Position numbers and translations under genes: made by a program
The notes under the pieces: generated by a model
Databases searched by the model: none
What the model was told of the DNA's origin: nothing
Seen by the model: the letters and a program-made list of their open reading frames with translations, nothing else
Shown here: positions 42,082 to 50,579 of the stretch, piece after piece
How positions within the stretch are numbered: the first letter of the stretch is position 1
Layout of the letters: each line of letters begins with the position of its first letter
Assembly: GCA_031399025.1 (NCBI GenBank)
Contig: JANNOJ010000052.1
Location: 104,106-168,105, forward strand
Reading direction: 5' to 3'
Length of the DNA: 64,000 nucleotides
From: CBDBZL01 sp031399025
GTDB lineage: Bacteria; Pseudomonadota; Alphaproteobacteria; Sphingomonadales; Sphingomonadaceae

Positions 42082-42423
42082 TCAGCCGAAACCCGGCAGG
42101 TTGAACCCCGGCGGTAGGCCCATACCCGCCTGGATCGCCTGCATCTGCTCGTTGGCGGCCAGGTCCGCCTTGGTGCGCGCGTCGTTGAACGCCGCGGCGA
42201 CCAGGTCTTCCAGCATCTGCTTGTCCTCGGGCACGATCAGGCTGTCGTCGATCTTCACGGCGAGGATGCGGCCCTTGGCGGTGCAGCGGATTTTCACCAG
42301 CCCGCCGCCCGAGGCGCCCTCCACCTCGAGTGAATCGAGCTTGGCCTGGGCCTCGGTCATCTGCTTCTGGATGGTCTGCGCGGCTTCCTGCGCCGCCTTC
42401 ATCATCTCTTCCATCGATTGCAT
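42082..42423 (-). CDS. YbaB/EbfC family nucleoid-associated protein
   Basis: The 113-residue protein has the family pattern: an N-terminal helix (MKAAQEAAQTIQKQMTEAQ), a beta hairpin (VEGASGGGLVKIRCTAKGRI) and a C-terminal helix. These proteins bind DNA as dimers. It lies directly downstream of dnaX, the conserved dnaX-ybaB arrangement, and the two are probably co-transcribed. Confidence 0.93.
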   Translation of the reverse strand: MQSMEEMMKAAQEAAQTIQKQMTEAQAKLDSLEVEGASGGGLVKIRCTAKGRILAVKIDDSLIVPEDKQMLEDLVAAAFNDARTKADLAANEQMQAIQAGMGLPPGFNLPGFG

Positions 42424-42472
42424 CTCGGCTCGTCCTTAGATTGCTTGTTCATGGGCTTCTTGGTGATCTGTT

Positions 42473-44338
42473 TCAGGGCTTGTTCCAGCGTGAGCGGCTG
42501 TGACCGGGCGCCTCCTCGTCGACGAACTGCGCGTCGGGGAAGGCAGTAAAGGCCGCCTTGACCAGGTCGTGGTCGCGAAGTGACGCCGCCGCGGCATCCT
42601 TGGCGGTCTGCTCCTGAGCGGCCAGCGTGGGCGCGCCCTCGCCCTCGCCCACCTGCTCCACCGTCCAGCGCAGGCCGGTGAGCGAAAGCAGTCTGGCGCG
42701 CAACTCAGTCGCCAGGTCGTCGGCGAACCCGTCGGCGAGCCGGTAGACCAGCCGGCCCGGGGTGAGCTCGATCACCCGCACCTGCAGCCGCAGCCGGCTC
42801 GCCAGGTGCATGGCGCCGGCCTGGTCGATCCGCTCGACCAGCTTCTGCCAGCTCGGTATCGGGTCCTGCGCTGTAGCTTGCTCGCCGGCTGGGCTCGGCG
42901 CGCTCGCCACCGCCGAATTCGTCTGAGAAGCACCAGCCAAAGCCAAGTCCTGCAGCGTCTGCGCCAATTTGGCCGGATCGGGCATGTCGGCCGCGTGCAG
43001 CACGCGCAGCAGCGCCATCTGCGCCGCGATCAGCGGATCGGGCGCGGTGCGCACCTCTTCGAAGCCCTTGAGCAGCAATTGCCACAGGCGGTGGACCTGG
43101 CCAGGCCCGAGCGCACGCGCCCATTCGCCGACTGCCTCGCGCTCCTCCCCCGGCCGGGCATTGCTGCCGCCCCGCCCGATCTGGGCCAGCGCGATGGCAT
43201 GGGTAAGTTCCATGACCGCGCGGATCAGCGCCAGCGGCTCGACACCGAGTGCATATTGCCGCTCCACCACCTCGAGCATCGCTTGCGGATCGCCTTCGAG
43301 CAGGCTGGCGAACAGCCGCCGCAGCGCGCCCTTGTCGGCGAGGCCGAGCATGTCGCGCACCCGCTGGGCGGTGACGACGGGGTGGGCATGGTTCTCACCC
43401 TCGCCCCCGTCGGCGCCGCGTTCCATATCGGCATGGGCGATCGCCTGGTCGAGGATCGACAGCCCGTCGCGCACCGATCCCTCAGCCGCCGCGGCGATGA
43501 GCGCGAGCGCCTCCGGCTCGGCCTCCACTCCCTCTTGGCGGCAGATACCGGCATAATGCTGCTCGAGCAGCTCGCTCGGGATGCGCCGCAGGTCGAAGCG
43601 CTGGGTGCGGCTGAGCACGGTGACCGGCAGCTTGTCGACTTCGGTGGTGGCGAACAGGAATTTGACGTGCGCCGGCGGCTCCTCGAGCGTCTTGAGCAGC
43701 GCGTTGAAGGCGGGCTTGGACATCATGTGCACTTCGTCGATGATGTAGACCTTGTAGCGGGCCGAGACGCTCGCATAGCGCACCGCATCGGTCATCGCCC
43801 GCACGTCGTCGATGCCGTTATGCGAGGCGGCGTCCATCTCGATGACGTCGATATGCCGCCCTTCCGCGATCGCCACGCACGGCTCGCAGACCCCGCACGG
43901 ATCGATCGTCGGGCCGCCTCGACCATCGGGGCCGATGCAGTTGAGCGCTTTGGCGATGAGCCGCGCGGTGCTGGTCTTGCCCACCCCGCGCACGCCGGTC
44001 ATCAGGAAGGCATGCGCCAGCCGGTCGCGGGCGATGGCGTTGGCGAGCGTGCGGACCATCGGTTCCTGGCCGATCAGCTGGCTGAAGGTCTGCGGCCGGT
44101 ACTTGCGGGCGAGCACGCGGTAAGGCTGAGCCGCGCCGGCGCCGGGGAGCGTCGGGGCAGCGGTCGAAGGCGCCGCCGACGCCAACGCTTCCGGCGGCGC
44201 CGTGAGGGGCTCGGCGCGGTCGGGCTCCGTTGCGCCGAACAGCGCCCCCTGGCCGGCTTTCTCCAGCTCGGCTGGACTTGGCGGGACGCGCTCGGGAGGC
44301 GCGGGCTGGTCGCCGAACATGTCGCCGGAATCGCTCAT
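42473..44338 (-). CDS. dnaX: DNA polymerase III subunit gamma/tau
   Basis: DnaX is the clamp-loader ATPase and replisome organiser. The 621-residue protein has a Pro/Ala-rich N-terminal extension of about 70 residues, then YRVLARKYRPQTFSQLIGQ, Walker A GVRGVGKTST, four cysteines of the zinc module (LNCIGPDG...CGVCEPC), the DEVHMM box and the arginine-finger motif SRTQRFDLRR. No A-rich slippery sequence for a programmed frameshift to gamma is visible. Confidence 0.96.
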   Translation of the reverse strand: MSDSGDMFGDQPAPPERVPPSPAELEKAGQGALFGATEPDRAEPLTAPPEALASAAPSTAAPTLPGAGAAQPYRVLARKYRPQTFSQLIGQEPMVRTLANAIARDRLAHAFLMTGVRGVGKTSTARLIAKALNCIGPDGRGGPTIDPCGVCEPCVAIAEGRHIDVIEMDAASHNGIDDVRAMTDAVRYASVSARYKVYIIDEVHMMSKPAFNALLKTLEEPPAHVKFLFATTEVDKLPVTVLSRTQRFDLRRIPSELLEQHYAGICRQEGVEAEPEALALIAAAAEGSVRDGLSILDQAIAHADMERGADGGEGENHAHPVVTAQRVRDMLGLADKGALRRLFASLLEGDPQAMLEVVERQYALGVEPLALIRAVMELTHAIALAQIGRGGSNARPGEEREAVGEWARALGPGQVHRLWQLLLKGFEEVRTAPDPLIAAQMALLRVLHAADMPDPAKLAQTLQDLALAGASQTNSAVASAPSPAGEQATAQDPIPSWQKLVERIDQAGAMHLASRLRLQVRVIELTPGRLVYRLADGFADDLATELRARLLSLTGLRWTVEQVGEGEGAPTLAAQEQTAKDAAAASLRDHDLVKAAFTAFPDAQFVDEEAPGHSRSRWNKP

Positions 44339-44437
44339 GCCGGCAATCTAGGGGGCGCCGGCTCGCATGTCGAACGGTTGCCGGGTAAGCTTCGGCTGGC
44401 ACTCGGCCATGGAGGCGAGCGTTCGGGAGCATCGTCG

Positions 44438-44929
44438 ATGTCCGTCATTGCGGGGCGCCATACCGCCAACCATCCGGGCCCCTTGGTGGTGTTCGTCATC
44501 GGGATTCGGATCAACCATTTCCACAAGCCACACCGATGGCTGCCGGTGGTGCGCTCGATGCGATCGATGATCGCCGAGCTTGCAGCCGATCCCGCCAGCG
44601 GCTTCCTGGGCGCCGAGTTCCTGCTGCGCGACCGGCGCACGCTCGCGCTCCTGCAGTACTGGGCCGAATTCGACCGGCTCGAAGCTTACGCCCGCGCGCC
44701 CGACAAGCGCCACCGGCCGGCCTGGACGGCGTTCAACAAGGCGGTGGGCAATGACGGGACGGTGGGCATCTTCCACGAAACCTACGTCGTTCCCGCCGGC
44801 GGGCATGAGACCATCTACGTCAACATGCCGCCCTTCGGTCTGGGCAAGGCGACGCGGCTGGTTCCCGCCGCCGGCAAGCGCCGCGAGGCGCGCGACCGGC
44901 TGCACGCGGTGACAGCGGACGGCGAGTAA
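44438..44929 (+). CDS. DUF4188 family protein (monooxygenase-like)
   Basis: The 163-residue protein matches the DUF4188 pattern: GPLVVFVIGIRINHFHKPHRWLPV near the start, GFLGAEFLL, a tryptophan-containing segment QYWAEFDRLEAYA, and DGTVGIFHETY. The family is predicted to have a ferredoxin-like alpha/beta fold related to small ABM monooxygenases; activity is unproven. It is transcribed away from dnaX and convergent with the SRP RNA gene. Confidence 0.85.
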   Translation: MSVIAGRHTANHPGPLVVFVIGIRINHFHKPHRWLPVVRSMRSMIAELAADPASGFLGAEFLLRDRRTLALLQYWAEFDRLEAYARAPDKRHRPAWTAFNKAVGNDGTVGIFHETYVVPAGGHETIYVNMPPFGLGKATRLVPAAGKRREARDRLHAVTADGE

Positions 44930-44935
44930 GGAATG

Positions 44936-45026
44936 AAGGAGCCGGGCGACCCGTCGCCATCTACCTTGGCTGCTTCCTTCCGGACCTGACCAGGTGGGCA
45001 AACGCAAACGTCCACCCGACTCCCGC
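44936..45026 (-). ncRNA. ffs: Signal recognition particle RNA, small bacterial type (4.5S)
   Basis: The minus strand contains the universally conserved domain IV hairpin, CAGGTCAGGTCCGGAAGGAA followed by GCAGCCAAGG, and flanking arms GGAGTCGGGTG / CGCCCGGCTCC that pair to form the rod. This is the RNA partner of Ffh. The ends are estimated from pairing and may be off by several bases. Confidence 0.93.
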
Positions 45027-45060
45027 GCGTGATATGGCCGCCCCGCGACTGCAATGCAAG

Positions 45061-45339
45061 CTAGCGGAAGTTGTCGGCGTAGGCCTGGAGCTTGAGCGTG
45101 TGTGGCGCAGGCTCGTGCACCCGGGCCTCGATGCCGTAGCGCGCCGCATAGGCCTGTGCCGCAGCGCAGCTGGGAAAGGTGAGCTGGACCTGCTGGCGGA
45201 CATCGCCGCTGCCGGCCCAGCCCATCAGCGGGTCGGGCTTCTTGGCCTCGGCCGGCAGGAAATCGAGCACCCATTCGTCACTACGCGCCTTGCCGGATTG
45301 CGTCGGGCTATTGGGGCGCTTGAAGATGACGGCCTGCAT
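45061..45339 (-). CDS. ETC complex I subunit, NDUFS4-like
   Basis: The 92-residue protein has the NDUFS4-type core: WVLDFLPAEAKKPDPLMGWAGSGD, then QVQLTF and AAAQAYAARYGIEARV. NDUFS4 is an accessory subunit of respiratory complex I found in mitochondria and Alphaproteobacteria. It is a stand-alone gene far from any nuo operon in this window. The ATG is the only reasonable start. Confidence 0.9.
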   Translation of the reverse strand: MQAVIFKRPNSPTQSGKARSDEWVLDFLPAEAKKPDPLMGWAGSGDVRQQVQLTFPSCAAAQAYAARYGIEARVHEPAPHTLKLQAYADNFR

Positions 45340-45370
45340 GCGCTACCCTCTAGGGCGAATTGCTGCGCGA

Positions 45371-47884
45371 TCAAGACTGTGCGCGGGGGGCGGCGGCAAA
45401 GGCATTGCGGGTCTTGAGGCTCGGCTGCTCGGTCCACGGCTGTTCGGGCCAGCGATGCCGGGGATAGCGGCCTTTCATCTCGCGGCGGACCTCGGCCCAG
45501 CTGCCGCGCCAGAACCCGGGCAGGTCGCGCGTCGCCTGGAGCGGGCGGCCGGCGGGGCTCAGCAGGCGGATCAGGAGCGGCGTGTTGCCGACCATGGGGT
45601 GGTCGTCGAGCCCGAACAGCGCCTGCACGCGCAGGTCAACCGCCGGGCCGCCTTCGGCTGCGTAGTCGATGGGGTGCGTGGCGCCGGCGGGCGAGCGGTA
45701 GTCACGCGGCGCCAGCCGGTCGAGGCGCTGGCGATCCTCCCACCCGAGCAGGTCGAGCAGCGCCTGGGTGAACGCGCCGGGCGCCAAGAGGAGGTCGCGC
45801 CGGCCCTCGAGGAGGGGCGGCAGCCATTGCTCGGCGCGCGCGGCGAGGTGCTCGGGCGTCAGTTGCGCCAGCCCGGCGTGCTGGGCGCGCGCGAGGAGTT
45901 CGGCCGGCAGCAATTCCCCCAGGTTTTCCAGCGCCTTTTCCCCAAGCAACCGGGCAACCGCCGCGCTGTCGGGTGTCGGGTCGGGAACAATTGCCAGCGT
46001 GATCCCGCCCAGCCGCCGCTCGAGCCGCGCCGCGACCGCCGATCCGGTCCAGCGCAGGGTCGCACGGCGCTCGACCCGGTGCCCCAGCCAGCGCTCGACT
46101 TCGGCGCTTTCGAGCGCGAGCGCGCCGGTGATCCGCGCCTCCCGCGCCGCTCCTTGCGCATCGCCGATCGCCAGCCATTCGGCGCCCGCCAGCGGCGATG
46201 CCGGCTCGAGCCGGTAGCCGCGTCCCGCCGCCGACAACCATCGCTCGCCGGATGCCTCGCGGCGGCGCGCGAGATTATCGGGCAGCGCGGCGGCGAGCAG
46301 GATGCCGAGGGGAATCGCCCGGCCCGACGATCCCGCTCGGGCTGAGCCTGACGCAGCATCGTGTCGGATATGGATCGGGGAATTCGGCCCTTCCGCAGGC
46401 CCGGGGCGAGCGGATAGGAGGGATTTCGCGCGCCTCGCCCAGCGGTCGGCCAGCTTGCGGCTCGCCTCGGCGCGGGGGGAGCGGTCGCGCTCCCAGCTGG
46501 CGAGCCGGGCGGCCAGATCCTCGCCGCGACCGCCGAGCCCACGCTCCTGCAGGAGCAGCGCCAGCCGCGCGGCCGCAACCTCTTCCCCGTGCCGGGCGCC
46601 GAACAGCACCATGGCCGCCTGCCAGGGCGCCATCGGCAGCGCGGCCAGGCGCCGGCCGTGATCGGTGATCCGATCCGCCCGGTCGAGCGCCCCCATGCCG
46701 CGCAGCCGCTCGCGCGCCGCCGCCATGGAGGGCTCGGGCGGCGGGTCGAGCCAGGGCAGCGCGGCGGGATCGTCCACCCCCCAACGGGCGAGTGCGAGCG
46801 CCAGCGGAGCAAGGTCGGTGGTGAGCATTTCGGGCGGGTCGTAGGCGGCGCGGCCCATATCGGCCGCCTCCTCCCATAGCCGATAGGCGACGCCCGGACC
46901 GGTGCGCGCCGCGCGCCCTGCCCGCTGCGCCGCGGCCGCCCGGCTAGCGCGACAGGTGACGAGATGCGCAACGCCGGATGCGACATCGAACTCGGCGCGG
47001 CGGGCCAGGCCACTGTCGACCACCACCGATACGCCCTCGAGAGTGATCGAGGTTTCCGCGATGCTGGTGGCCAGCACGATGCGCCGCCGCCCGTCGGGAT
47101 TGCGCCGGATCGCGGCGCGCTGCTCGGCGGGCGCAACCTGGCCGTGGAGCGGCAGCACGTGGGCGGCCGGCAGTCGCTCGGCGAGCCGCTCGCGCACCCG
47201 TTCGATCTCGCCGACGCCGGGGAGGAAGGTGAGGATATCACCAGCTTCCCTGCGCCAGGCTTGCACCACCGCGCGCGTGACCTGATCCTCGATGGTCTGT
47301 TCGGCCCTCGCGCCGAGCCACTCTATGCGCAGCGCAAAGGCGCGGCCCTCGCTCTCGATGACGGGCGTCCCTTCACCCAGCAATCGCGCGAACCGCTCGC
47401 CGGCGATCGTCGCCGACATCACCAGGAGGCGCAGGTCATTGCGCAGCACCGCCTGGCTTTCGAGCGCAAGCGCCAAGCCGAGGTCGCTGTCCAGGTGGCG
47501 CGCGTGCGCTTCGTCGAACAGGACTGCAGAGACGCCGGAAAGCTCCTGATCTTCCAGAATCATACCCACGAAGATCGCCTCGGTGACGACGAGCACGCGC
47601 GTGACGCCCGAAGCCCGGCTGTCGAGCCGGGTCCGATAGCCGACCACCCCGCCGACCTCCTCGCCGAGCAGCTCGGCCAGGCGCTCGGCCGCGGCGCGAG
47701 CAGCCAGTCGGCGGGGGCTGAGGAGCACGATCTGCCCGCTGCACCAAGGCTCGGCGAGCAGAGCGGGCGCGACCGCAGTGGTCTTGCCGGCGCCCGGCGG
47801 GGCGATCAGGACCGCCGCGTTGCTCGTGCGCAGCGCGGCCAGCAGGCCGGGCAGCACGGCGTCGATGGGGAGGCGAGTTTCCAT
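45371..47884 (-). CDS. hrpB: ATP-dependent helicase HrpB
   Basis: HrpB is a DEAH-box RNA helicase-like ATPase, non-essential in E. coli. The 837-residue protein has Walker A APPGAGKT (28-35), SPRRLAARAAA, the DEAH box at 124-127, SATIAGE, and the HrpB C-terminal domain. The ATG at 47884 has GAGGAATAGG upstream. Residues about 488-521 look like an insertion: the DNA there contains a copy of a repeat also found just upstream of the gene (20 of 24 bases identical). Confidence 0.92.
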   Translation of the reverse strand: METRLPIDAVLPGLLAALRTSNAAVLIAPPGAGKTTAVAPALLAEPWCSGQIVLLSPRRLAARAAAERLAELLGEEVGGVVGYRTRLDSRASGVTRVLVVTEAIFVGMILEDQELSGVSAVLFDEAHARHLDSDLGLALALESQAVLRNDLRLLVMSATIAGERFARLLGEGTPVIESEGRAFALRIEWLGARAEQTIEDQVTRAVVQAWRREAGDILTFLPGVGEIERVRERLAERLPAAHVLPLHGQVAPAEQRAAIRRNPDGRRRIVLATSIAETSITLEGVSVVVDSGLARRAEFDVASGVAHLVTCRASRAAAAQRAGRAARTGPGVAYRLWEEAADMGRAAYDPPEMLTTDLAPLALALARWGVDDPAALPWLDPPPEPSMAAARERLRGMGALDRADRITDHGRRLAALPMAPWQAAMVLFGARHGEEVAAARLALLLQERGLGGRGEDLAARLASWERDRSPRAEASRKLADRWARRAKSLLSARPGPAEGPNSPIHIRHDAASGSARAGSSGRAIPLGILLAAALPDNLARRREASGERWLSAAGRGYRLEPASPLAGAEWLAIGDAQGAAREARITGALALESAEVERWLGHRVERRATLRWTGSAVAARLERRLGGITLAIVPDPTPDSAAVARLLGEKALENLGELLPAELLARAQHAGLAQLTPEHLAARAEQWLPPLLEGRRDLLLAPGAFTQALLDLLGWEDRQRLDRLAPRDYRSPAGATHPIDYAAEGGPAVDLRVQALFGLDDHPMVGNTPLLIRLLSPAGRPLQATRDLPGFWRGSWAEVRREMKGRYPRHRWPEQPWTEQPSLKTRNAFAAAPRAQS
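46336..46359 (-). repeat. REP-like repeat copy inside hrpB
   Basis: CTCGGGCTGAGCCTGACGCAGCAT differs at four of 24 positions from the intergenic copy at 47903-47926. It is translated in frame within HrpB. Confidence 0.6.
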
Positions 47885-47902
47885 CCTATTCCTCACCGCC
47901 TG

Positions 47903-47983
47903 CTCGTGCTGAGCCTGTCGAAGCACTGCTCTTTCTCCAACGCTGCCCTGGAAGGCAGGACCGCCACTTCGACCAGCTCGGGG
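47903..47983. repeat. REP-like inverted pair between hrpB and the polyprenyl synthase gene
   Basis: The element starts with CTCGTGCTGAGCCTGTCGAA and ends with an inverted, diverged copy, CACTTCGACCAGCTCGGGG. This pairing, with the TTCGACnnGCTCAG core, is of the kind dispersed through many sphingomonad genomes. Confidence 0.7.
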
Positions 47984-48030
47984 CGGGCGGGACGAGGGAT
48001 TGCGCGACAGGACGGCCCCGAGCCCGAGGC

Positions 48031-49053
48031 TCAGTAGCCGCGCGCCACCGCGAACCTGGCGGTTTCCGTCAGCGCGTCGCGGGCCTTGCCGGCGGGGAAG
48101 ATCGACAGCGCGTCGCAGGCGCGCTGGGCGTAATGACGCGCGCGCTCGCGGGTGGCGACGAGCGCGTCGTGGCGGCGGATGAGGGCGGTGGCGCGGGCGA
48201 GATCTTCGTCCGAATTGGCGAAACCGGCGACCGCATCCTGCCAGAACCGCCGCTCGCTTTCCGAGCCACGAGCGTAGGCGAGGATGACCGGCAGCGTCAT
48301 CTTGCCCTCGCGGAAATCGTCCCCCCGGTCCTTACCCATCTTGCCGGTTTCGGAATCGTAATCGATCGCATCGTCCACCAGCTGGAAGGCAATGCCCAGG
48401 TGGCGGCCGAAGTCGTCGAGCGCGCGCTCGGCGGTCTCGTCGCGCTCGGCGACCACCGCGGCGATGCGGCAGGCGGCGGCGAACAAAGCGGCGGTCTTGG
48501 CGCCGATGATGGTGAGGTAGCGGTCCTCGCTGGTGTCGATCCGCCGCTGCGAGACGAGCTGGTCAACCTCGCCTTGGGCGATGATCGCGCTCGCCGAGGA
48601 GAGGATTTTGAGCACCTTGAGGCTGCCGTCCTCGACCATCAGCTCGAAGGCGCGGGCGAACAGGAAATCGCCCACCAGCACGGTGGCCGGGTTGCCGAAG
48701 ACGATGTTCGCCGCCTCCTTGCCGCGCCGCGTCTCCGAGCCGTCGACGACGTCGTCATGGAGCAGCGTGGCGGTGTGGATGAATTCGACCGCCGCGGCCA
48801 GCTTGTGGTGCCGGGTGCCCAGGTACCCGACGAGTTCGGCGCCGGCGAGGGTGAGCATCGGCCGCATCCGCTTGCCGCCGCCCGAGATGAGGTGCCCAGC
48901 CAGCGCCGGGATCAGCGGAATCTCGCTTTGCATCCGCGACAAGATGACCTGATTGACCGAGTTCATCGCCGTGGCGGTGAGCGCCAGGATCGGATTGAGC
49001 GATGGCTCCGGCGGCGACGAAGCGCGCGGGAGAGGGAGAATATCGGCACTCAT
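48031..49053 (-). CDS. Polyprenyl (octaprenyl/decaprenyl) diphosphate synthase
   Basis: This trans-prenyltransferase makes the ubiquinone side chain. The 340-residue protein has GGGKRMRPML, the first aspartate-rich motif LLHDDVVDGSETRRG and the second, FQLVDDAIDYDSETGKMGKDRGDDF. The chain length product (C40 or C50) cannot be read with certainty; Q-10 is usual for sphingomonads. The ATG at 49053 overlaps the divergent upstream region of the chorismate mutase gene. Confidence 0.93.
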   Translation of the reverse strand: MSADILPLPRASSPPEPSLNPILALTATAMNSVNQVILSRMQSEIPLIPALAGHLISGGGKRMRPMLTLAGAELVGYLGTRHHKLAAAVEFIHTATLLHDDVVDGSETRRGKEAANIVFGNPATVLVGDFLFARAFELMVEDGSLKVLKILSSASAIIAQGEVDQLVSQRRIDTSEDRYLTIIGAKTAALFAAACRIAAVVAERDETAERALDDFGRHLGIAFQLVDDAIDYDSETGKMGKDRGDDFREGKMTLPVILAYARGSESERRFWQDAVAGFANSDEDLARATALIRRHDALVATRERARHYAQRACDALSIFPAGKARDALTETARFAVARGY

Positions 49054-49120
49054 GTCCCGGTACGACATGGGGACGCCCGATCACCTTGGCAAGCGCGCAA
49101 TTGCTGCTAGCAAGACGCCG

Positions 49121-49492
49121 ATGGTCAGCCGCCCGCCTCTGTCCCCCGACCACCCGGCTCCAGCTGAAAGTTCTGCCGGGGCGAGCGCGGAAGCGGACGG
49201 CGCCGGGGTGGATAGCGTGCTGGAGGGCTATCGCCGCTCGATCGACAACATCGATGCCGCGCTCGTCTACATGCTGGCCGAGCGCTTCCGCATCACCCAG
49301 GCAGTGGGCGAGCACAAAGCCCGGCAGCGATTGGCCGCCGCCGATCCGGAACGCGAGCGGGTGCAGATCGCCCGCCTGCGGCGCCTGGCCGAGGAGGCCG
49401 ATCTCGATCCAGAGTTCAGCGAGAAATTCATCCGCTTCGTGATCGACGAGGTCATCCGGCACCATCGACGCGCGCGCCGCCAAGGGCGTTGA
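49121..49492 (+). CDS. Chorismate mutase, AroQ class
   Basis: The last 95 or so residues match monofunctional AroQ: VLEGYRRSIDNIDAALVYMLAERFRITQAVGEHKA, then an ERVQIARLRRLAEEADLDPEFSEKFIRFVI helix. It converts chorismate to prephenate for Phe/Tyr synthesis. The N-terminal 30 residues are Pro/Ser/Ala-rich. Starts at 49052, 49067 and 49121 are in frame; the last was chosen because the others would overlap the start of the divergent synthase gene, but no ribosome site decides it. Confidence 0.88.
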   Translation: MVSRPPLSPDHPAPAESSAGASAEADGAGVDSVLEGYRRSIDNIDAALVYMLAERFRITQAVGEHKARQRLAAADPERERVQIARLRRLAEEADLDPEFSEKFIRFVIDEVIRHHRRARRQGR

Positions 49493-49597
49493 CTGTTCAG
49501 CGGCCTGGCAGAACTCCTTCGCCACCAAATCGCGCACCTTCGATCCGGCGCGCCTCGCCCACGTACCAGCCGATAAACATAGGTTGGATTTGTCGCC

Positions 49598-49615
49598 CGG
49601 TTGCGAGCGCAACGG
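49598..49615 (+). repeat. Small inverted repeat in the leader of the GH128-like gene
   Basis: CGGTTGCGAGCGCAACGG forms a 6-bp stem, GTTGCG/CGCAAC, with a two-base gap, about 50-70 nt before the start codon. It could be an operator or a leader hairpin; no T-run follows. Confidence 0.4.
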
Positions 49616-49666
49616 AGGATATCTAAGCCGCGCTGGGGTCGTGGAAACTTAGAGGGGGAAATGTGC

Positions 49667-50560
49667 ATGATTGCACGTCCATGCGGTGCGTTCACGCGAC
49701 AAAAGGTCATGAACGCCGGCTGTTTAGCAGCGACCAACTCAGGCGTTCGCGCAGCTTGGTTCCACTGGCTGAGCCGAATCGCCGTACTTTTCACCTTGTT
49801 CCTGGTCGCCCCGGTGCAGGCGCAGACTTGCGACATCGCCTCTCCCCTCAAAATCGGGGTTGGCGCGTGGTCGTCATTGGGTCCGACCCAGATGGACAAG
49901 GATCTCGCGGCAATCAGGTCGCAATGGCATTACGACTGGGGGCCGACCCCGAAATCCTCCCGTACCGGTTATGTCCCGATGATCTGGTCGCCCCAGTATA
50001 TGAATTACGCCAAGGACGCGCCGGGCAAAGTCCTCCTGACCTTCAACGAGCCGGACAACGCGCACCAAGCTAACTTGTCGGTTACTTCGGCGCTGTCACA
50101 TTGGCCGACGCTGATGGCGACCGGCAAGCGCCTGGGCTCCCCGGCGGTGCAGACCGGCAACGAGATCGGGAGCACCAAGTGGCTCGGGCAATTCATGGCT
50201 GAGGTGAAAAGTCGTAATTACCGAGTGGACTTCATAGCGGTGCATTATTATACGACGAACCGAAGCGTGCTTGCTTTCAAGAATTACTTGATAAGTATTC
50301 GGAAGGCCTACAATCGGCCGATCTGGATTACCGAATGGGCTTTGGCTGATTGGGCGAACCCTGGTCGTTTTTCAGTAACCGACCAAACCACTTTCTTCCA
50401 GCAGGCTACGGAGATGATGGACGACCTGACCTATGTCGAGCGTCATGCCTGGTTCGGCTTGTATGACGGAATGGACGGGTGGGACCTCAATTCGGGCCTC
50501 GTCCATAACGGCGCGCGCACTCCCGTCGGCAACGCTTTCCGGACCGAAACGCTGTGCTGA
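49667..50560 (+). CDS. Secreted glycoside hydrolase, GH128/Asl1-like
   Basis: The 297-residue exported protein has a long n-region, a hydrophobic core (IAVLFTLFLVAPVQA) and then a TIM-barrel domain. FNEPDNAHQ carries the probable acid/base Glu and WITEWALADW the nucleophile Glu, matching the GH128 (beta-1,3-glucanase, Asl1) family. The codon use is less GC-rich than its neighbours (for example the stretch coding YYTTNRSVLAFKNYLISIRKAYN), which suggests later acquisition. AGAGGGGG lies 8 nt before the chosen ATG; ATGs at 49661 and 49709 are alternatives. Confidence 0.82.
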   Translation: MIARPCGAFTRQKVMNAGCLAATNSGVRAAWFHWLSRIAVLFTLFLVAPVQAQTCDIASPLKIGVGAWSSLGPTQMDKDLAAIRSQWHYDWGPTPKSSRTGYVPMIWSPQYMNYAKDAPGKVLLTFNEPDNAHQANLSVTSALSHWPTLMATGKRLGSPAVQTGNEIGSTKWLGQFMAEVKSRNYRVDFIAVHYYTTNRSVLAFKNYLISIRKAYNRPIWITEWALADWANPGRFSVTDQTTFFQQATEMMDDLTYVERHAWFGLYDGMDGWDLNSGLVHNGARTPVGNAFRTETLC

Positions 50561-50579
50561 TCGTGCCTTTGCGAAGGGG

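Noticed and set aside
42473..44338. Programmed frameshift in dnaX producing gamma
   Set aside because: No A-rich slippery heptamer is present in the gene.
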